From positions 1 through 64,000 of the forward strand of contig JAUJOM010000007.1 of assembly GCA_030447645.1 (NCBI GenBank): a DNA stretch of 64,000 bases, given 5' to 3'. Positions 54,743 to 63,650 of this stretch are shown one piece after another. Each line of letters opens with the position of its first letter. The first letter of the stretch is position 1. The position numbers were made by a program, and so were the translations under genes. The stretch is from Longimicrobiaceae bacterium. Lineage in GTDB: Bacteria; Gemmatimonadota; Gemmatimonadetes; Longimicrobiales; Longimicrobiaceae. The notes beneath the pieces were generated by a model. That model was not told the DNA's origin, ran no database searches, and saw only the letters and a list, made by a program, of their open reading frames with translations.

Positions 54743-54783
54743 CCCGGATCCAGGAGCATTTCGGCTCCCGGAACCGGGTTTTT
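54743..54783 (+). terminator. Terminator-like hairpin in the DEAD-box helicase leader
   Basis: CCCGG-A-TCC-A-GGAGC, loop ATTTCG, GCTCC-C-GGA-A-CCGGG, followed by TTTTT: a 13-pair stem with two internal mismatches and a U tract. The helicase ATG is only 20 bases on. Rather than ending an upstream gene (none reads in this direction), it most likely attenuates the helicase mRNA. Confidence 0.7.
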
Positions 54784-54802
54784 CATTCCGAAAAGGAAAA
54801 GT

Positions 54803-56278
54803 ATGACGGTTGTCGGTTTTAGTTCGTTCGGGCTTCATCCCGATCTGGTCCGCGCTACGGAGGACCTCGGGTTCACCAAGCCAACCCCCATTCAGCAGGA
54901 CTCCATTCCGCCCGCCATGGAAGGACAGGACGTACTCGCCTGCGCGATGACCGGAAGCGGCAAAACCGCCGCATTCCTGCTGCCCATCCTGCACCGGTTG
55001 CGGGACAAGCCACGCGGCACCACCCGGGCGCTGATCCTGACGCCCACACGTGAGCTCGCTGCACAAATCGAGGAGCACCTTCGCGAGCTGGCCAAGCACA
55101 CCCGCATGCGGGGCGCAGCCGTGTTCGGTGGCGTGGGCATCGGCCCACAGGAGCAGGCATTCCGACGCGGTGTGGACATCATCGTGGCGACTCCGGGCCG
55201 CTTGCTGGACCACTTCCAGCAGCCCTACGCCCGTCTTGAGGGGCTGGAGATTCTGGTTCTCGACGAAGCCGACCGGATGCTGGACATGGGCTTCCTGCCT
55301 GATATCCGGCGTGTGCTGCGTCACCTGCCGAATACACCACGGCAAACGCTCTTCTTTTCGGCGACCATGCCGCCGCCGATCGTGACGCTTTCCCGGGAAA
55401 TGCTGCAGAACCCCGCCACGCTCAACATCGAGCGCAAGCAGGCACCTGCGACGGGTGTGACCCAGGCGCTGTACCCGGTAGCGCAGGACCTCAAGGTAGG
55501 GTTGTTCGTGGAACTGGTGAAGCGAAACGAGATCGGAAACGTGATCGTCTTTTGCCGCACCAAGCACCGGGCGAACCGCCTGGCGGAGCAGCTCGAAAAG
55601 CGCGGTGTTCCCGCCGCCAAGATCCACGGCAATCGCAGCCAGGCGCAGCGCACCGAGGCACTGGCGGGCTTCAAGAACGGCAACTACCGCGTGCTGGTAG
55701 CCACCGACATCGTTGCGCGCGGCATCGACGTGGAAGCGCTGGACCACGTAGTAAACTTCGACGTGCCGCACCTGCCGGAAGATTACATTCACCGGGTGGG
55801 CCGCACTGCCCGTGCAGAAGCAACTGGGGACGCATTTACCTTTGTTGCGCCCGAGGAAGAAGGCGACCTCCGCGCCATCGAGAGGGCGATCGGCCGGAAG
55901 CTGCCGCGCCGCATGGTGGAGGGGTTCGATTACACCTCCAAGCCCCGGGAGCAGCTTGAGGTACCGCTCGCCGAACGCATCGCCGCGATCCGGGCCCGGA
56001 AGGCCGAAGAGCGAGCACGCGCCAAAGCCAAGACAGAGCGCAAAGCACAGCTCCAGGCGGAGGAGGATGCGCGCCGACGGGACCCCGGCCTAACGGTGGG
56101 CGGTCCGGCAACGAACGCACGCTATCCGGCAACAGGTGGCCAGCGCTCTGGGATTGCAGCCCTGACTCGTGCTCCTGCCCGCCGCGCGTCGGCCTGGCGC
56201 GTGCTGCTCCGCACCTCGATCTGCAGCCGTTCGTGGCCACAGCCGGCAACCGGCTCTAAAGCCTGCTGTTGGTGGTGA
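54803..56278 (+). CDS. DEAD-box RNA helicase (RhlE-like)
   Basis: 491 residues. ATP-dependent RNA unwinding in ribosome assembly or cold adaptation. N-terminal Q motif FGLHPDLVRATEDLGFTKPT, motif I AMTGSGKTAAFLLP, Ia PTRELAAQI, II VLDEADRMLDMGF, III FFSATMP, then IV VIVFCRTKHRANRL, V VATDIVARGIDVEAL and VI HRVGRTARAEATGD. A charged coiled tail (RARKAEERARAKAKTERKAQ) follows. The last 60 residues are doubtful: a 15-base direct repeat lies at 56098 and 56283 and the tail composition changes, so the true stop may be earlier. RBS AAAAGGAAAAG precedes the ATG. Confidence 0.92.
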   Translation: MTVVGFSSFGLHPDLVRATEDLGFTKPTPIQQDSIPPAMEGQDVLACAMTGSGKTAAFLLPILHRLRDKPRGTTRALILTPTRELAAQIEEHLRELAKHTRMRGAAVFGGVGIGPQEQAFRRGVDIIVATPGRLLDHFQQPYARLEGLEILVLDEADRMLDMGFLPDIRRVLRHLPNTPRQTLFFSATMPPPIVTLSREMLQNPATLNIERKQAPATGVTQALYPVAQDLKVGLFVELVKRNEIGNVIVFCRTKHRANRLAEQLEKRGVPAAKIHGNRSQAQRTEALAGFKNGNYRVLVATDIVARGIDVEALDHVVNFDVPHLPEDYIHRVGRTARAEATGDAFTFVAPEEEGDLRAIERAIGRKLPRRMVEGFDYTSKPREQLEVPLAERIAAIRARKAEERARAKAKTERKAQLQAEEDARRRDPGLTVGGPATNARYPATGGQRSGIAALTRAPARRASAWRVLLRTSICSRSWPQPATGSKACCWW

Positions 56279-56315
56279 CGGCGGGCGGTCCGGCAACCGG
56301 TAAACTTCCGTTGGA

Positions 56316-57197
56316 ATGAACGCGCTACCCCGGTTGCAGCTGCTCGCCGCCGCCGCGCTCTTCAGCACTGGAGGCGCAGCGATCAAGGCCACCTCGCTTT
56401 CCGGCTGGCAGGTGGCCAGCTTCCGCTCCGGCATCGCCGCCCTCACGGTGCTGCTGCTGGTTCCCGCTGCGCGCCGCCTCCCGGACTGGCGGGTGCTGCT
56501 GGTCGGTGTCGGCTATGCCGCGACCATGATCTTGTTCGTGGTGGCGAACAAGCTGACCACGGCGGCCAACACCATCTTTCTGCAGTCCACCGCTCCGCTC
56601 TACATCCTGCTGCTGGGTCCCTGGCTCCTCCGTGAGCGGATTCGCTCCAAGGATCTGGTTTTCATGCTGGTGGTGGGCCTTGGTCTGCTTCCCTTCTTTC
56701 TCGGTACGGATACCGCGAGTGCCACCGCACCGGACCCGCAGCGTGGGAATGTGTTCGCGGCGCTGAGTGGAGTGGCCTGGGCGGGTACCATCGTGGGGAT
56801 GCGCTGGCTGGGGAGCAGTTCGGATGGAGGCAGCTCAGCCTTTGTGACGGTGGTGGTGGGCAACGCTCTCGCATTTCTGGTCTGCCTGCCGCTGGCGCTT
56901 CCGGTTGCCGGCGCGGGGAGCACTGACTGGCTGGTGATCGGCTACCTGGGCGTTTTCCAGATCGGGGTGGCGTACCTGTGCCTCACCTCCGGCATCCGGC
57001 ACGTTCCGGCGCTGGAGGCATCCACGCTGCTGCTGGTGGAGCCGGCGCTCAATCCACTCTGGGCATGGGGGGTACACGGCGAGCGGCCGGGCACCTGGGC
57101 CCTGCTTGGAGGCGCGACGATCCTGCTGGCAACGATGGTGAAAACCTGGTGGGATGGGAGGGAGATCGCTGCTCCACGCCCTGCGACGGCTGGCTAG
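56316..57197 (+). CDS. EamA-family (DMT) transporter
   Basis: 293 residues with ten membrane segments in two EamA halves. Segments are visible as LLAAAALFSTGGAAIKATSL, SGIAALTVLLLVPA, LLVGVGYAATMILFVVA, PLYILLLGPWLL, LVFMLVVGLGLLPFFLG, NVFAALSGVAWAGTIVGM, FVTVVVGNALAFLVCLPLAL, LVIGYLGVFQIGVAYLC, LLLVEPALNPLWAW and LLGGATILLATMV. It should export a small metabolite across the inner membrane; which one is not clear. Both halves are present, so the length is normal. Confidence 0.88.
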   Translation: MNALPRLQLLAAAALFSTGGAAIKATSLSGWQVASFRSGIAALTVLLLVPAARRLPDWRVLLVGVGYAATMILFVVANKLTTAANTIFLQSTAPLYILLLGPWLLRERIRSKDLVFMLVVGLGLLPFFLGTDTASATAPDPQRGNVFAALSGVAWAGTIVGMRWLGSSSDGGSSAFVTVVVGNALAFLVCLPLALPVAGAGSTDWLVIGYLGVFQIGVAYLCLTSGIRHVPALEASTLLLVEPALNPLWAWGVHGERPGTWALLGGATILLATMVKTWWDGREIAAPRPATAG

Positions 57198-57203
57198 AAA
57201 CTC

Positions 57204-57596
57204 ATGGACTTTCGAGCGCTTCGCGACTACTGCACCGCCAGGCCAGGCGTAACGGAGGAGTTTCCGTTTGGTGAAACCACTCTCGTCTTCAAAGTGATGG
57301 GCAAGATGTTCGCCCTCACCGACGTGAAAGCCCTGCCGCTCACTGTCAACCTGAAGTGCGATCCCGACCTCGCCGTAGAGCTACGGGAACGCTACCCCGC
57401 CGTGCGGCCCGGCTACCACATGAACAAAACGCACTGGAACACGGTGGAGCTAGACGGCAGCCTTTCGGTTGAAGAAGTGAAAAAGATGATCGACCACTCG
57501 TATGAACTGGTGGTAGGGGGTTTGCCGAAGCGAGCTCAGGCTGCTCTTAACTCCAAAGCGTCCCAAGGGCAGCCGCAAGCCCACCGCCAACCGTAA
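57204..57596 (+). CDS. MmcQ/YjbR family protein
   Basis: 130 residues, MDFRALRDYCTARPGVTEEF, PFGETTLVFKVMGKMFALTD, TVNLKCDPDLAVELRERYPA, PGYHMNKTHWNTVELDGSLS and SYELVVGGLPKR. This is the CyaY-like fold of MmcQ/YjbR proteins, DNA-binding in related cases. The C-terminal 20 residues after LPKRAQAAL overlap the next gene on the other strand and may not be native. It starts six bases after the transporter stop. Confidence 0.9.
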   Translation: MDFRALRDYCTARPGVTEEFPFGETTLVFKVMGKMFALTDVKALPLTVNLKCDPDLAVELRERYPAVRPGYHMNKTHWNTVELDGSLSVEEVKKMIDHSYELVVGGLPKRAQAALNSKASQGQPQAHRQP

Positions 57597-58128
57597 CCTT
57601 AAGGTTGTCGTCCAGAGGCAGCGGTGCGAACTCCAGCACGGCAGCCGCTATCCCACCCAGTATGGCAGCGCCAACTGGTACACCTGGGATTGCAAATCCC
57701 ACTGCAAGGTTCGTCACCAGTCCGGCCCCGAACCCCTCCCAGCTCTTGCCCCAGGCGGTGCGGTGCCGGCCAAAGCGCCTCCCCACCAGCGCGGCCGCCG
57801 CATCCCCAAGGCCGTTGTAAAGCATGGCGAGCACGGCAATGGGCCTGGGCAAAAAGAGGAGAACGAGCGTATACCCCACCACCATGTACGTTGCCCCTGC
57901 GGGGCGATGGCGCTCGTGGGTGCGAAGGAGAACTCGGGTGTAGCGCAGAAACAGGTAGCGCACCCCGCGAATGCGGAACCGCGCCCACTCCAAGGCACCC
58001 GCAGTGAGCAGAGCGGGGACGAGCAGAGCGAGAGCAGGCGTTCTTCCGAAGATCCAGACGAAAATGGGAATGGCGATGGAGGCGACATGGATGGCTTTAC
58101 GCCCCAGCTCTCGCCGGATCCCCTTCAC
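57547..58128 (-). CDS. Dolichol/polyprenol kinase-like (CTP transferase-type) membrane protein
   Basis: 193 residues from a GTG start, KGIRRELGRKAIHVASIAIP, IFVWIFGRTPALALLVPALL, TAGALEWARFRIRGVRYLFL, GATYMVVGYTLVLLFLPRPI, LYNGLGDAAAALVGRRFGRH, then GKSWEGFGAGLVTNLAV and a C-terminal membrane end. The LGD-A-A-x-x-G-R-R-F and K-S-x-E-G blocks are those of the CTP:phosphatidate cytidylyltransferase/dolichol kinase superfamily. In bacteria such proteins phosphorylate polyprenol, diacylglycerol or phytol. Its GTG overlaps the hydrolase stop (GTGA). Confidence 0.75.
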   Translation of the reverse strand: MKGIRRELGRKAIHVASIAIPIFVWIFGRTPALALLVPALLTAGALEWARFRIRGVRYLFLRYTRVLLRTHERHRPAGATYMVVGYTLVLLFLPRPIAVLAMLYNGLGDAAAALVGRRFGRHRTAWGKSWEGFGAGLVTNLAVGFAIPGVPVGAAILGGIAAAVLEFAPLPLDDNLKVTVGGGLAAALGTLWS

Positions 58129-58944
58129 GCCAGAAAGCCGGTCAACAAGTCGTTCACCCGGTCTGGCATCTCGTGCTGCACCCAGTGGGTTGCCTCCGGG
58201 ATGCGCTCCACCCGCAGATTGGGGACTCCGCGCTCCAATCCTTCCGCAAGCTGCGGCACCAGGGCCGGGTCGCGCTCTCCCCAGATCAGCAGCGTGGGCG
58301 CGGTGATGCATATGGTCCGCGGGCGCGGGTACCGAAGCAGCGCCCGGTAGTAGTGGATCATGGCCGGAAGCGCACCGGGGTGACGCACCGCTTCCACGTA
58401 CCGGTCAAGCTCGTCCTTGGGAAACGGCAGCGCCCGGCGCAGCAGCGCATAATCTCCAGCGCGAAACGCCCGCTCCGGAATCCAGGGAAGCTGGAACAAT
58501 AGCACGTACCACGAGCGGAGCGCCTGCGTGGATTTCCACAGCTCCCGCGAAAAAGCCACCGGGTGCGGAGCGTTCAAGATCGCCAGGCGGGTCACAATCT
58601 CCGGACGCAGCATAGCGGTGTACCACGCCACAATTCCGCCCCAGTCATGCCCCACCAGGTGCGTGCGCTCCTCCCCCAGCTGATGGACGAGCCCCACCAC
58701 ATCTTCAACCAGCCGCTCCAGGCGGTAATTGGCGATCCCGGATGGCTTGGGACAGATTGTACCCGCGCATGTCGGGTGCGACTACCCGAAAGCCCTCTGT
58801 GGCGAGTGCGGGAATCTGGTGCCGCCACCCGTACCAGAACTCAGGAAAGCCGTGCAGCAACAGCACAAGTGGGCCGGTGCCCGCTTCCACGTAGTGAAGC
58901 CGCACGCCATTGGCGTGTACCGTGCGATGCTCCCAGGGTGTCAT
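58125..58944 (-). pseudogene. Alpha/beta-hydrolase, epoxide-hydrolase-like, one frameshift
   Basis: The chain opens [20 protein letters not shown], then [20 protein letters not shown] (oxyanion HGxP), [12 protein letters not shown], and after a shift near 58745 THLVGHDWGGIVAWYTAM with the nucleophile Asp in GHDWG, LNAPHPVAFSREL, and ATHWVQHEMP with the catalytic His. An Asp in PTLLIWGERDPALVP fits the third triad member. Asp nucleophile with HGFPEFW points to epoxide hydrolase rather than ester hydrolase. Its stop overlaps the polyprenol-kinase-like GTG by four bases; its start overlaps the SLT gene end (ATGA). Confidence 0.85.
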
Positions 58945-61298
58945 GAGCCGTACAGCCCGCGGTACAGGGCGATGTTCCGCCGCAGGATTCTGACGTAGTC
59001 ACGAGTTTCCGCAAAGGGAATGCGTTCCGTCCACAGCTCCTGGTCCACCGCTTCGGGCCACCGACGCCAGCGCTCCACGCGCGCCGGCCCCGCGTTGTAG
59101 GCGCTGAACACCCGCGGCAGACTGCCGTTGTACTGGCGCATCTGCGCCGCCAGGAAGCGCGTGCCCAGGTGCACGTTGATCTCGGGCTGGAAGAGCAGCT
59201 CCTCGTCCCATCCTCCGATGCCCGCCGCCTGAGCAAGTCCACGTCCGGTCCGCGGCATCACCTGCATCAGGCCACGAGCTCCCACGGGCGACGAGATGCG
59301 TGCCTTGAAGGTGGACTCCTGCCGGGTGAGGGCGGCAACCATGAAGGGGTCCAGCTTGTTCGCGCGTGCCTCCGCCTCGATCACGGGGCGGTAAGCGTAC
59401 GGGTAAAGAATGTACAGCAGGCGGAGGTTCATCGCCTTTTCCCGCTCCGCGATGCGTCTGGCCAGGCGGGTACCGGGCACGGTGTACCCGCGCGCGTTGA
59501 GTGCCTCCGCCAGGGGGTACTGCAGGTTGGGATCGTCGCCGACCCGGCCCACCAACCATGCGGCCTCCGCTTCTGCCGGGTCATACAACCCGGCGGTGCG
59601 AAGCAGGTCCACCGAACGCATCATCTGCTCCACGCGCTCGCGGGCAGCCGGGTTGGTTCGCGGGGCCGAGTCAAGAGGAATGGGCCAGAAGGGCTGGTCC
59701 AGGCGATCTGCCGCGCGTACCGAGTAGTACGACAACGGCTCACGAGCCCGCACCTCGCGGAAGCGGGCATGAGCTGTCGCGGTGTCGTCCATCCGCGAGT
59801 ACGCCCGTCCGGCCCAGTAGGTCGCCTGTGCCCAGGCCGTCCCGGTGCTGACAGTCCGCCCCTCTTCCCAGATACGCGCCGCGGTTCGGTAGTCCCGCTC
59901 CAGGAACTCCAATCCACCCAGCCGCATGCGAGCCTGCGCCGCCCGCGCGCTACGGGGAGCCTCCTGCAGTAGGCGGCGATAAAAGCGTCGGGCGGTGCCC
60001 AGCTCCCTGTCGTCGTGCGCCAGGTCTGCCAGCAGGAAGAGCGCGTCCGCGGCTTGCGGTGAGCCACGGAAGCGGTCTGCAACACGCAGCATAGTGGCAC
60101 GCGCGTTGCCCCGCTGGTTGAGCCGGAGCTGGGCACCGGCGGTCAGATACAGCGCCTCCGCGGATTGCCCCACGAGCGGCCGAAGCGCGCGTTCCACTTC
60201 GGCGTTCCGACCCGCCGCAAAGAGCGCGCGCCCCAGAGCAAGGCGCACGTTCCGGCGCTCCTCCGCGGAGCCCGCGCCCGAGGCCAGCCAGGCACTGTAC
60301 TCGGCTGCGGCGCTCGCGTTGCTCCCCTGCCGGTGGAGGGCACGGGCCAGGGCCAGCCGGTCCGGCGTGGAAAGCCCGCCCAGGCTGCGGAGCAAGCTCG
60401 GCGCTCCTGATGCCCCCAGCGATGCACGTAGATCCGCTCGCGCCTGAGCTGTATCGCCCCATGCAAGCGCGGCACGCGCCGCTGCCATCCCCCACTCGGC
60501 CCGGTCCCCATCGGTAGTTGCGGCCTGGCGGTATCCGAGCGCGAGCGCACGGGCACCGCCCGGATCACGGGCCTGGTTGTATGCGCGCAGGTGGGCGCGC
60601 TGAGCTTGAGCGGTTGTCGCAGCCTGCCCAATCGCCGCAACCTCCTGGCGCACGCCCGCCGTGTCCCCGCGCTCGGCGCGGGCGTTCGCGGCCCACAGTG
60701 CCGCCCAGGCGGATACCTCGGGTGTGCTGTCTCGCAGGGAGTCGAGCGCCGCGATTCCAGCTTCCGTTCGCCCGGCCTGAAGCAGCGCGCGCCCGCGTAG
60801 AAGTCCTGCGACGCGGCGCTCCGGTGCCTGCGGGGAAACGACGGCGAGATAGCGGGCGTACGCGTCCGCAGCGGGCGCCCACTGCCGCTCCTCTTCACGC
60901 GCGCGCCCGAGCAGGAACCATCCCTCGCCGCCACCCGTTCCGTCAAGCCAGGTCTTGCCGTCCAGCAGCGTGCGGACGCGCTCCGAGCCACCCCACTCCG
61001 CTTCCGCACGGGCCGCGAGCAGCAGTGCCTCCGGCGGCGCATCCGGGTGCCGGCGCAGGTATGTCCGCATGCGTAGCGCAGCATACCACGGGCGGCCGTC
61101 CCGGATCAGGGCAGCGATCTCCGGGTCGAACTCGGCCGCCGCCGCGGCCAACGCTTCCGCCCTCGCGGCGGGAGCGGTCCGCTCCACGCGCGCGGGCTCC
61201 GGCTCCTGGCTGCTACGCATTGCGGATCGCACGCCGACCGCCAGAAGCACGGCCGCCAGCACCAGCATCCCCTGGAACATCCGCCTGAGCATCAACAC
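58941..61298 (-). CDS. Lytic murein transglycosylase (SLT) with long helical-repeat region
   Basis: 785 residues. The first 30 residues are a membrane anchor or signal ([20 protein letters not shown]). Residues about 50-600 are TPR-like alpha hairpins with many repeats of the form AxxxYxxxLxxxPxxxxAxxAxxxLG, the ring-like domain of Slt70-type enzymes. The SLT domain, from about 640, shows [20 protein letters not shown] with the catalytic Glu near 662, then [14 protein letters not shown] and [20 protein letters not shown] and [12 protein letters not shown]. It cuts glycan strands to 1,6-anhydro products in the periplasm. The stop overlaps the hydrolase start. Confidence 0.92.
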   Translation of the reverse strand: MLMLRRMFQGMLVLAAVLLAVGVRSAMRSSQEPEPARVERTAPAARAEALAAAAAEFDPEIAALIRDGRPWYAALRMRTYLRRHPDAPPEALLLAARAEAEWGGSERVRTLLDGKTWLDGTGGGEGWFLLGRAREEERQWAPAADAYARYLAVVSPQAPERRVAGLLRGRALLQAGRTEAGIAALDSLRDSTPEVSAWAALWAANARAERGDTAGVRQEVAAIGQAATTAQAQRAHLRAYNQARDPGGARALALGYRQAATTDGDRAEWGMAAARAALAWGDTAQARADLRASLGASGAPSLLRSLGGLSTPDRLALARALHRQGSNASAAAEYSAWLASGAGSAEERRNVRLALGRALFAAGRNAEVERALRPLVGQSAEALYLTAGAQLRLNQRGNARATMLRVADRFRGSPQAADALFLLADLAHDDRELGTARRFYRRLLQEAPRSARAAQARMRLGGLEFLERDYRTAARIWEEGRTVSTGTAWAQATYWAGRAYSRMDDTATAHARFREVRAREPLSYYSVRAADRLDQPFWPIPLDSAPRTNPAARERVEQMMRSVDLLRTAGLYDPAEAEAAWLVGRVGDDPNLQYPLAEALNARGYTVPGTRLARRIAEREKAMNLRLLYILYPYAYRPVIEAEARANKLDPFMVAALTRQESTFKARISSPVGARGLMQVMPRTGRGLAQAAGIGGWDEELLFQPEINVHLGTRFLAAQMRQYNGSLPRVFSAYNAGPARVERWRRWPEAVDQELWTERIPFAETRDYVRILRRNIALYRGLYGS

Positions 61299-61353
61299 GA
61301 ACGGGCCACCCTGCTGGGAGTGGCCCGCCTGGAAGCAATTGCGAACATACTCC

Positions 61354-62514
61354 CTATGCTGGGTTTCCCGCCCCTAGCGGCACTTTGATGCAGGCGGCGA
61401 AGTGGCCACCGCCCTTGTCAGCGAGCGGTGGGACGATCTTGGCGCAGTCCGCGTCCTTGAGCGGGTGCTGGCAGCGCGGGTGGAAGGGGCACCCGGAAGG
61501 CGGATTCGCGGGCGAGGGGACATCCCCTTCAAGCATGATCCGCTCGCGCTTCACCCGCGGATCGGGGACCGGCACAGCGGAAAGAAGCGCCTGGGTGTAC
61601 GGCATCAGCGGGTTCAGGTACAGCTCGTCCGCATCCGCCACCTCGACGATGCGGCCGAGGTACATCACGGCCACCCGGTCGGAGATGTGCTCCACCACCG
61701 ACAGGTCGTGCGCGATGAACAGGTACGAAAGGCCGAACTTCCGCTGCAGGTCCTGCAGCAGATTGATCACCTGCGCCTGCACCGACACGTCCAGCGCGGA
61801 AACCGGCTCGTCACACACGATCAGGTCCGGCTCCACGGCCAGCGCACGCGCGATCCCGATGCGCTGTCGCTGACCACCGGAAAACTCGTGCGGGTAACGG
61901 ACTGCGTGCTCGGGGCGAAGGCCCACGGTGCTCAGCAGCTCACCGATGCGATCCGTCGCCTTCTGCCCCTTCGCGAGGTTGTGGATGGCGAGCACTTCAC
62001 GCAGCGTCTCGCCGATGGTCATACGGGGGTTCAGCGACGAGAACGGGTCCTGGAAGACGATCTGCGCCTTGCGCCGCATGGTGCGAAGCTCGTCCTTGCC
62101 CATCTCGAAGATGTTGCGCCCGTCGAACTCCGCCCGCCCTTCGGTCGCCTCCTGCAGGCGAAGGATGGTCTTGCCCGTGGTGCTCTTACCGCACCCGGAT
62201 TCGCCCACTAGCCCCAGCGTTTCACCCCGCTTTACAAAGAACGAAACCCCATCCACCGCCTTGACGTGTCCCACCACCCGGTTGAAGAAACCCTTGCGGA
62301 TGGGGAAGTACTGCTTGAGACCACGCACGGCGAGCAGCGCGTCCGGTGGGGTCTCCATGTCATCCGGGGTTTGGCCACGCAGGTCGGAATCGCCCTTGGC
62401 GGGCGGCAGGTCGCGACGCGCCGGCGACTCCGGTTTGCGTTCAACGTCGAGCAGCTGGCCGTCGCCAACGGTCTGCGCGCCGGTGGGGGTGCGTCCGTCC
62501 GGAGTTGCACTCAT
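61354..62514 (-). CDS. Peptide ABC transporter ATP-binding protein (OppF/DppF type)
   Basis: 386 residues. After a 55-residue non-conserved start ([20 protein letters not shown]) the ATPase begins [18 protein letters not shown]. Walker A is [17 protein letters not shown] near 101, Q loop [14 protein letters not shown], signature [16 protein letters not shown] near 203, Walker [13 protein letters not shown], His switch [12 protein letters not shown]. The oligopeptide-type C-terminus has [10 protein letters not shown]. It powers peptide uptake with the OppD partner encoded just upstream; permease genes are not in the window. The start overlaps the OppD stop by four bases. Confidence 0.93.
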   Translation of the reverse strand: MSATPDGRTPTGAQTVGDGQLLDVERKPESPARRDLPPAKGDSDLRGQTPDDMETPPDALLAVRGLKQYFPIRKGFFNRVVGHVKAVDGVSFFVKRGETLGLVGESGCGKSTTGKTILRLQEATEGRAEFDGRNIFEMGKDELRTMRRKAQIVFQDPFSSLNPRMTIGETLREVLAIHNLAKGQKATDRIGELLSTVGLRPEHAVRYPHEFSGGQRQRIGIARALAVEPDLIVCDEPVSALDVSVQAQVINLLQDLQRKFGLSYLFIAHDLSVVEHISDRVAVMYLGRIVEVADADELYLNPLMPYTQALLSAVPVPDPRVKRERIMLEGDVPSPANPPSGCPFHPRCQHPLKDADCAKIVPPLADKGGGHFAACIKVPLGAGNPA

Positions 62515-63650
62515 TCCAGCACCTCGCCGGCCGGGGCGACATCGTCGGGTGAGCCGGCCACGGGCGTGCCGGCGGCCGCGACCGGGCTGGTGCCGAAGCC
62601 GCCGCCCGCCCGCCGTACTTCTTCGCGCTTTTCCGGATACTTCACCAGCCAGCACTTGTTGCGGCGGTTGGGACCGATCTCGAACACCGGTGGGTCTTCC
62701 AGCTCCGTTTTGGGCCAGGAATACGGGCAGCGTGCGGCGAATCGACACCCCACGGGCCAGGCCGTCGGGAACGGCACCGTGCCGGGGATCACCGCCAGCC
62801 GCTCGATCTTTTCCCCCATCTTGGGCATGGAGCGGAGCAGGCCCTCGGTATACGGGTTCTGCGGGTCGTGGAAGACGTCCTCTACTGAGCCCTCCTCGAA
62901 GACCTGGCCGCCGTACATCACGATCACCCGGTCGCACGTTTCCGCGACCACGCCCAAATCATGGGTGATCATGATGATGGACATCCCCAGCTCTTCCTGC
63001 AGTCGGTTCATCAGCTCCAGGATCTGCGCCTGGATGGTCACGTCCAGCGCGGTGGTGGGCTCATCGGCAATCAACAACCGGGGGTCGCACGCCAGCGCCA
63101 TGGCGATCATCACCCGCTGCCGCATGCCGCCGGAAAGCTGATGCGGGTACTCGTCCACCCGCTGCTCCGGGATGGGGATGCCCACCAGCTGGAGCATGTC
63201 TATGGCTTTGCTGCGCGCATCGCGCTTGTTCATTCCCTGGTGGAGCCGGATGGACTCCATGATCTGGTCACCCACGGTGAACACCGGGTTGAGCGAGGTC
63301 ATGGGCTCCTGGAAGATCATGGCGATGTCGTTGCCGCGGATCTGCCGCATCCGCTCTCCCGACACCGTTGCCAGGTCCTCCACACCCCGGTCGCTCCGGA
63401 AAAGCATGCGCGATCCGGCCTCGATACGGCCGGGCGGCTGCGCGATCAATCGCATCACCGACAATGAGGTCACCGACTTGCCACTCCCGGATTCGCCCAC
63501 GATGCCCAGGGTTTCGCCGGGGTTGACGTGAAAGGACACGCCATCCACCGCGCGGGCGACTCCGGCCTCGGTGTGGAAGTAGGTGCGCAGGTTTTCGACC
63601 TGGAGGATAGGCTCGGTCACACCAGTTTCCATTCTCGAAGGATGGTCCAT
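62511..63650 (-). CDS. Peptide ABC transporter ATP-binding protein (OppD/DppD type)
   Basis: About 379 residues (ATG at 63650; 63632 is an alternative). The domain starts [20 protein letters not shown]. Walker A is [20 protein letters not shown] loop [13 protein letters not shown], signature [16 protein letters not shown], Walker [15 protein letters not shown], switch [12 protein letters not shown]. The C-terminus has [16 protein letters not shown], the oligopeptide/dipeptide transporter extension. It forms the ATPase pair with the OppF-type protein that follows. Its start overlaps the end of the Uma2 gene by about 30 bases. Confidence 0.92.
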   Translation of the reverse strand: MDHPSRMETGVTEPILQVENLRTYFHTEAGVARAVDGVSFHVNPGETLGIVGESGSGKSVTSLSVMRLIAQPPGRIEAGSRMLFRSDRGVEDLATVSGERMRQIRGNDIAMIFQEPMTSLNPVFTVGDQIMESIRLHQGMNKRDARSKAIDMLQLVGIPIPEQRVDEYPHQLSGGMRQRVMIAMALACDPRLLIADEPTTALDVTIQAQILELMNRLQEELGMSIIMITHDLGVVAETCDRVIVMYGGQVFEEGSVEDVFHDPQNPYTEGLLRSMPKMGEKIERLAVIPGTVPFPTAWPVGCRFAARCPYSWPKTELEDPPVFEIGPNRRNKCWLVKYPEKREEVRRAGGGFGTSPVAAAGTPVAGSPDDVAPAGEVLE

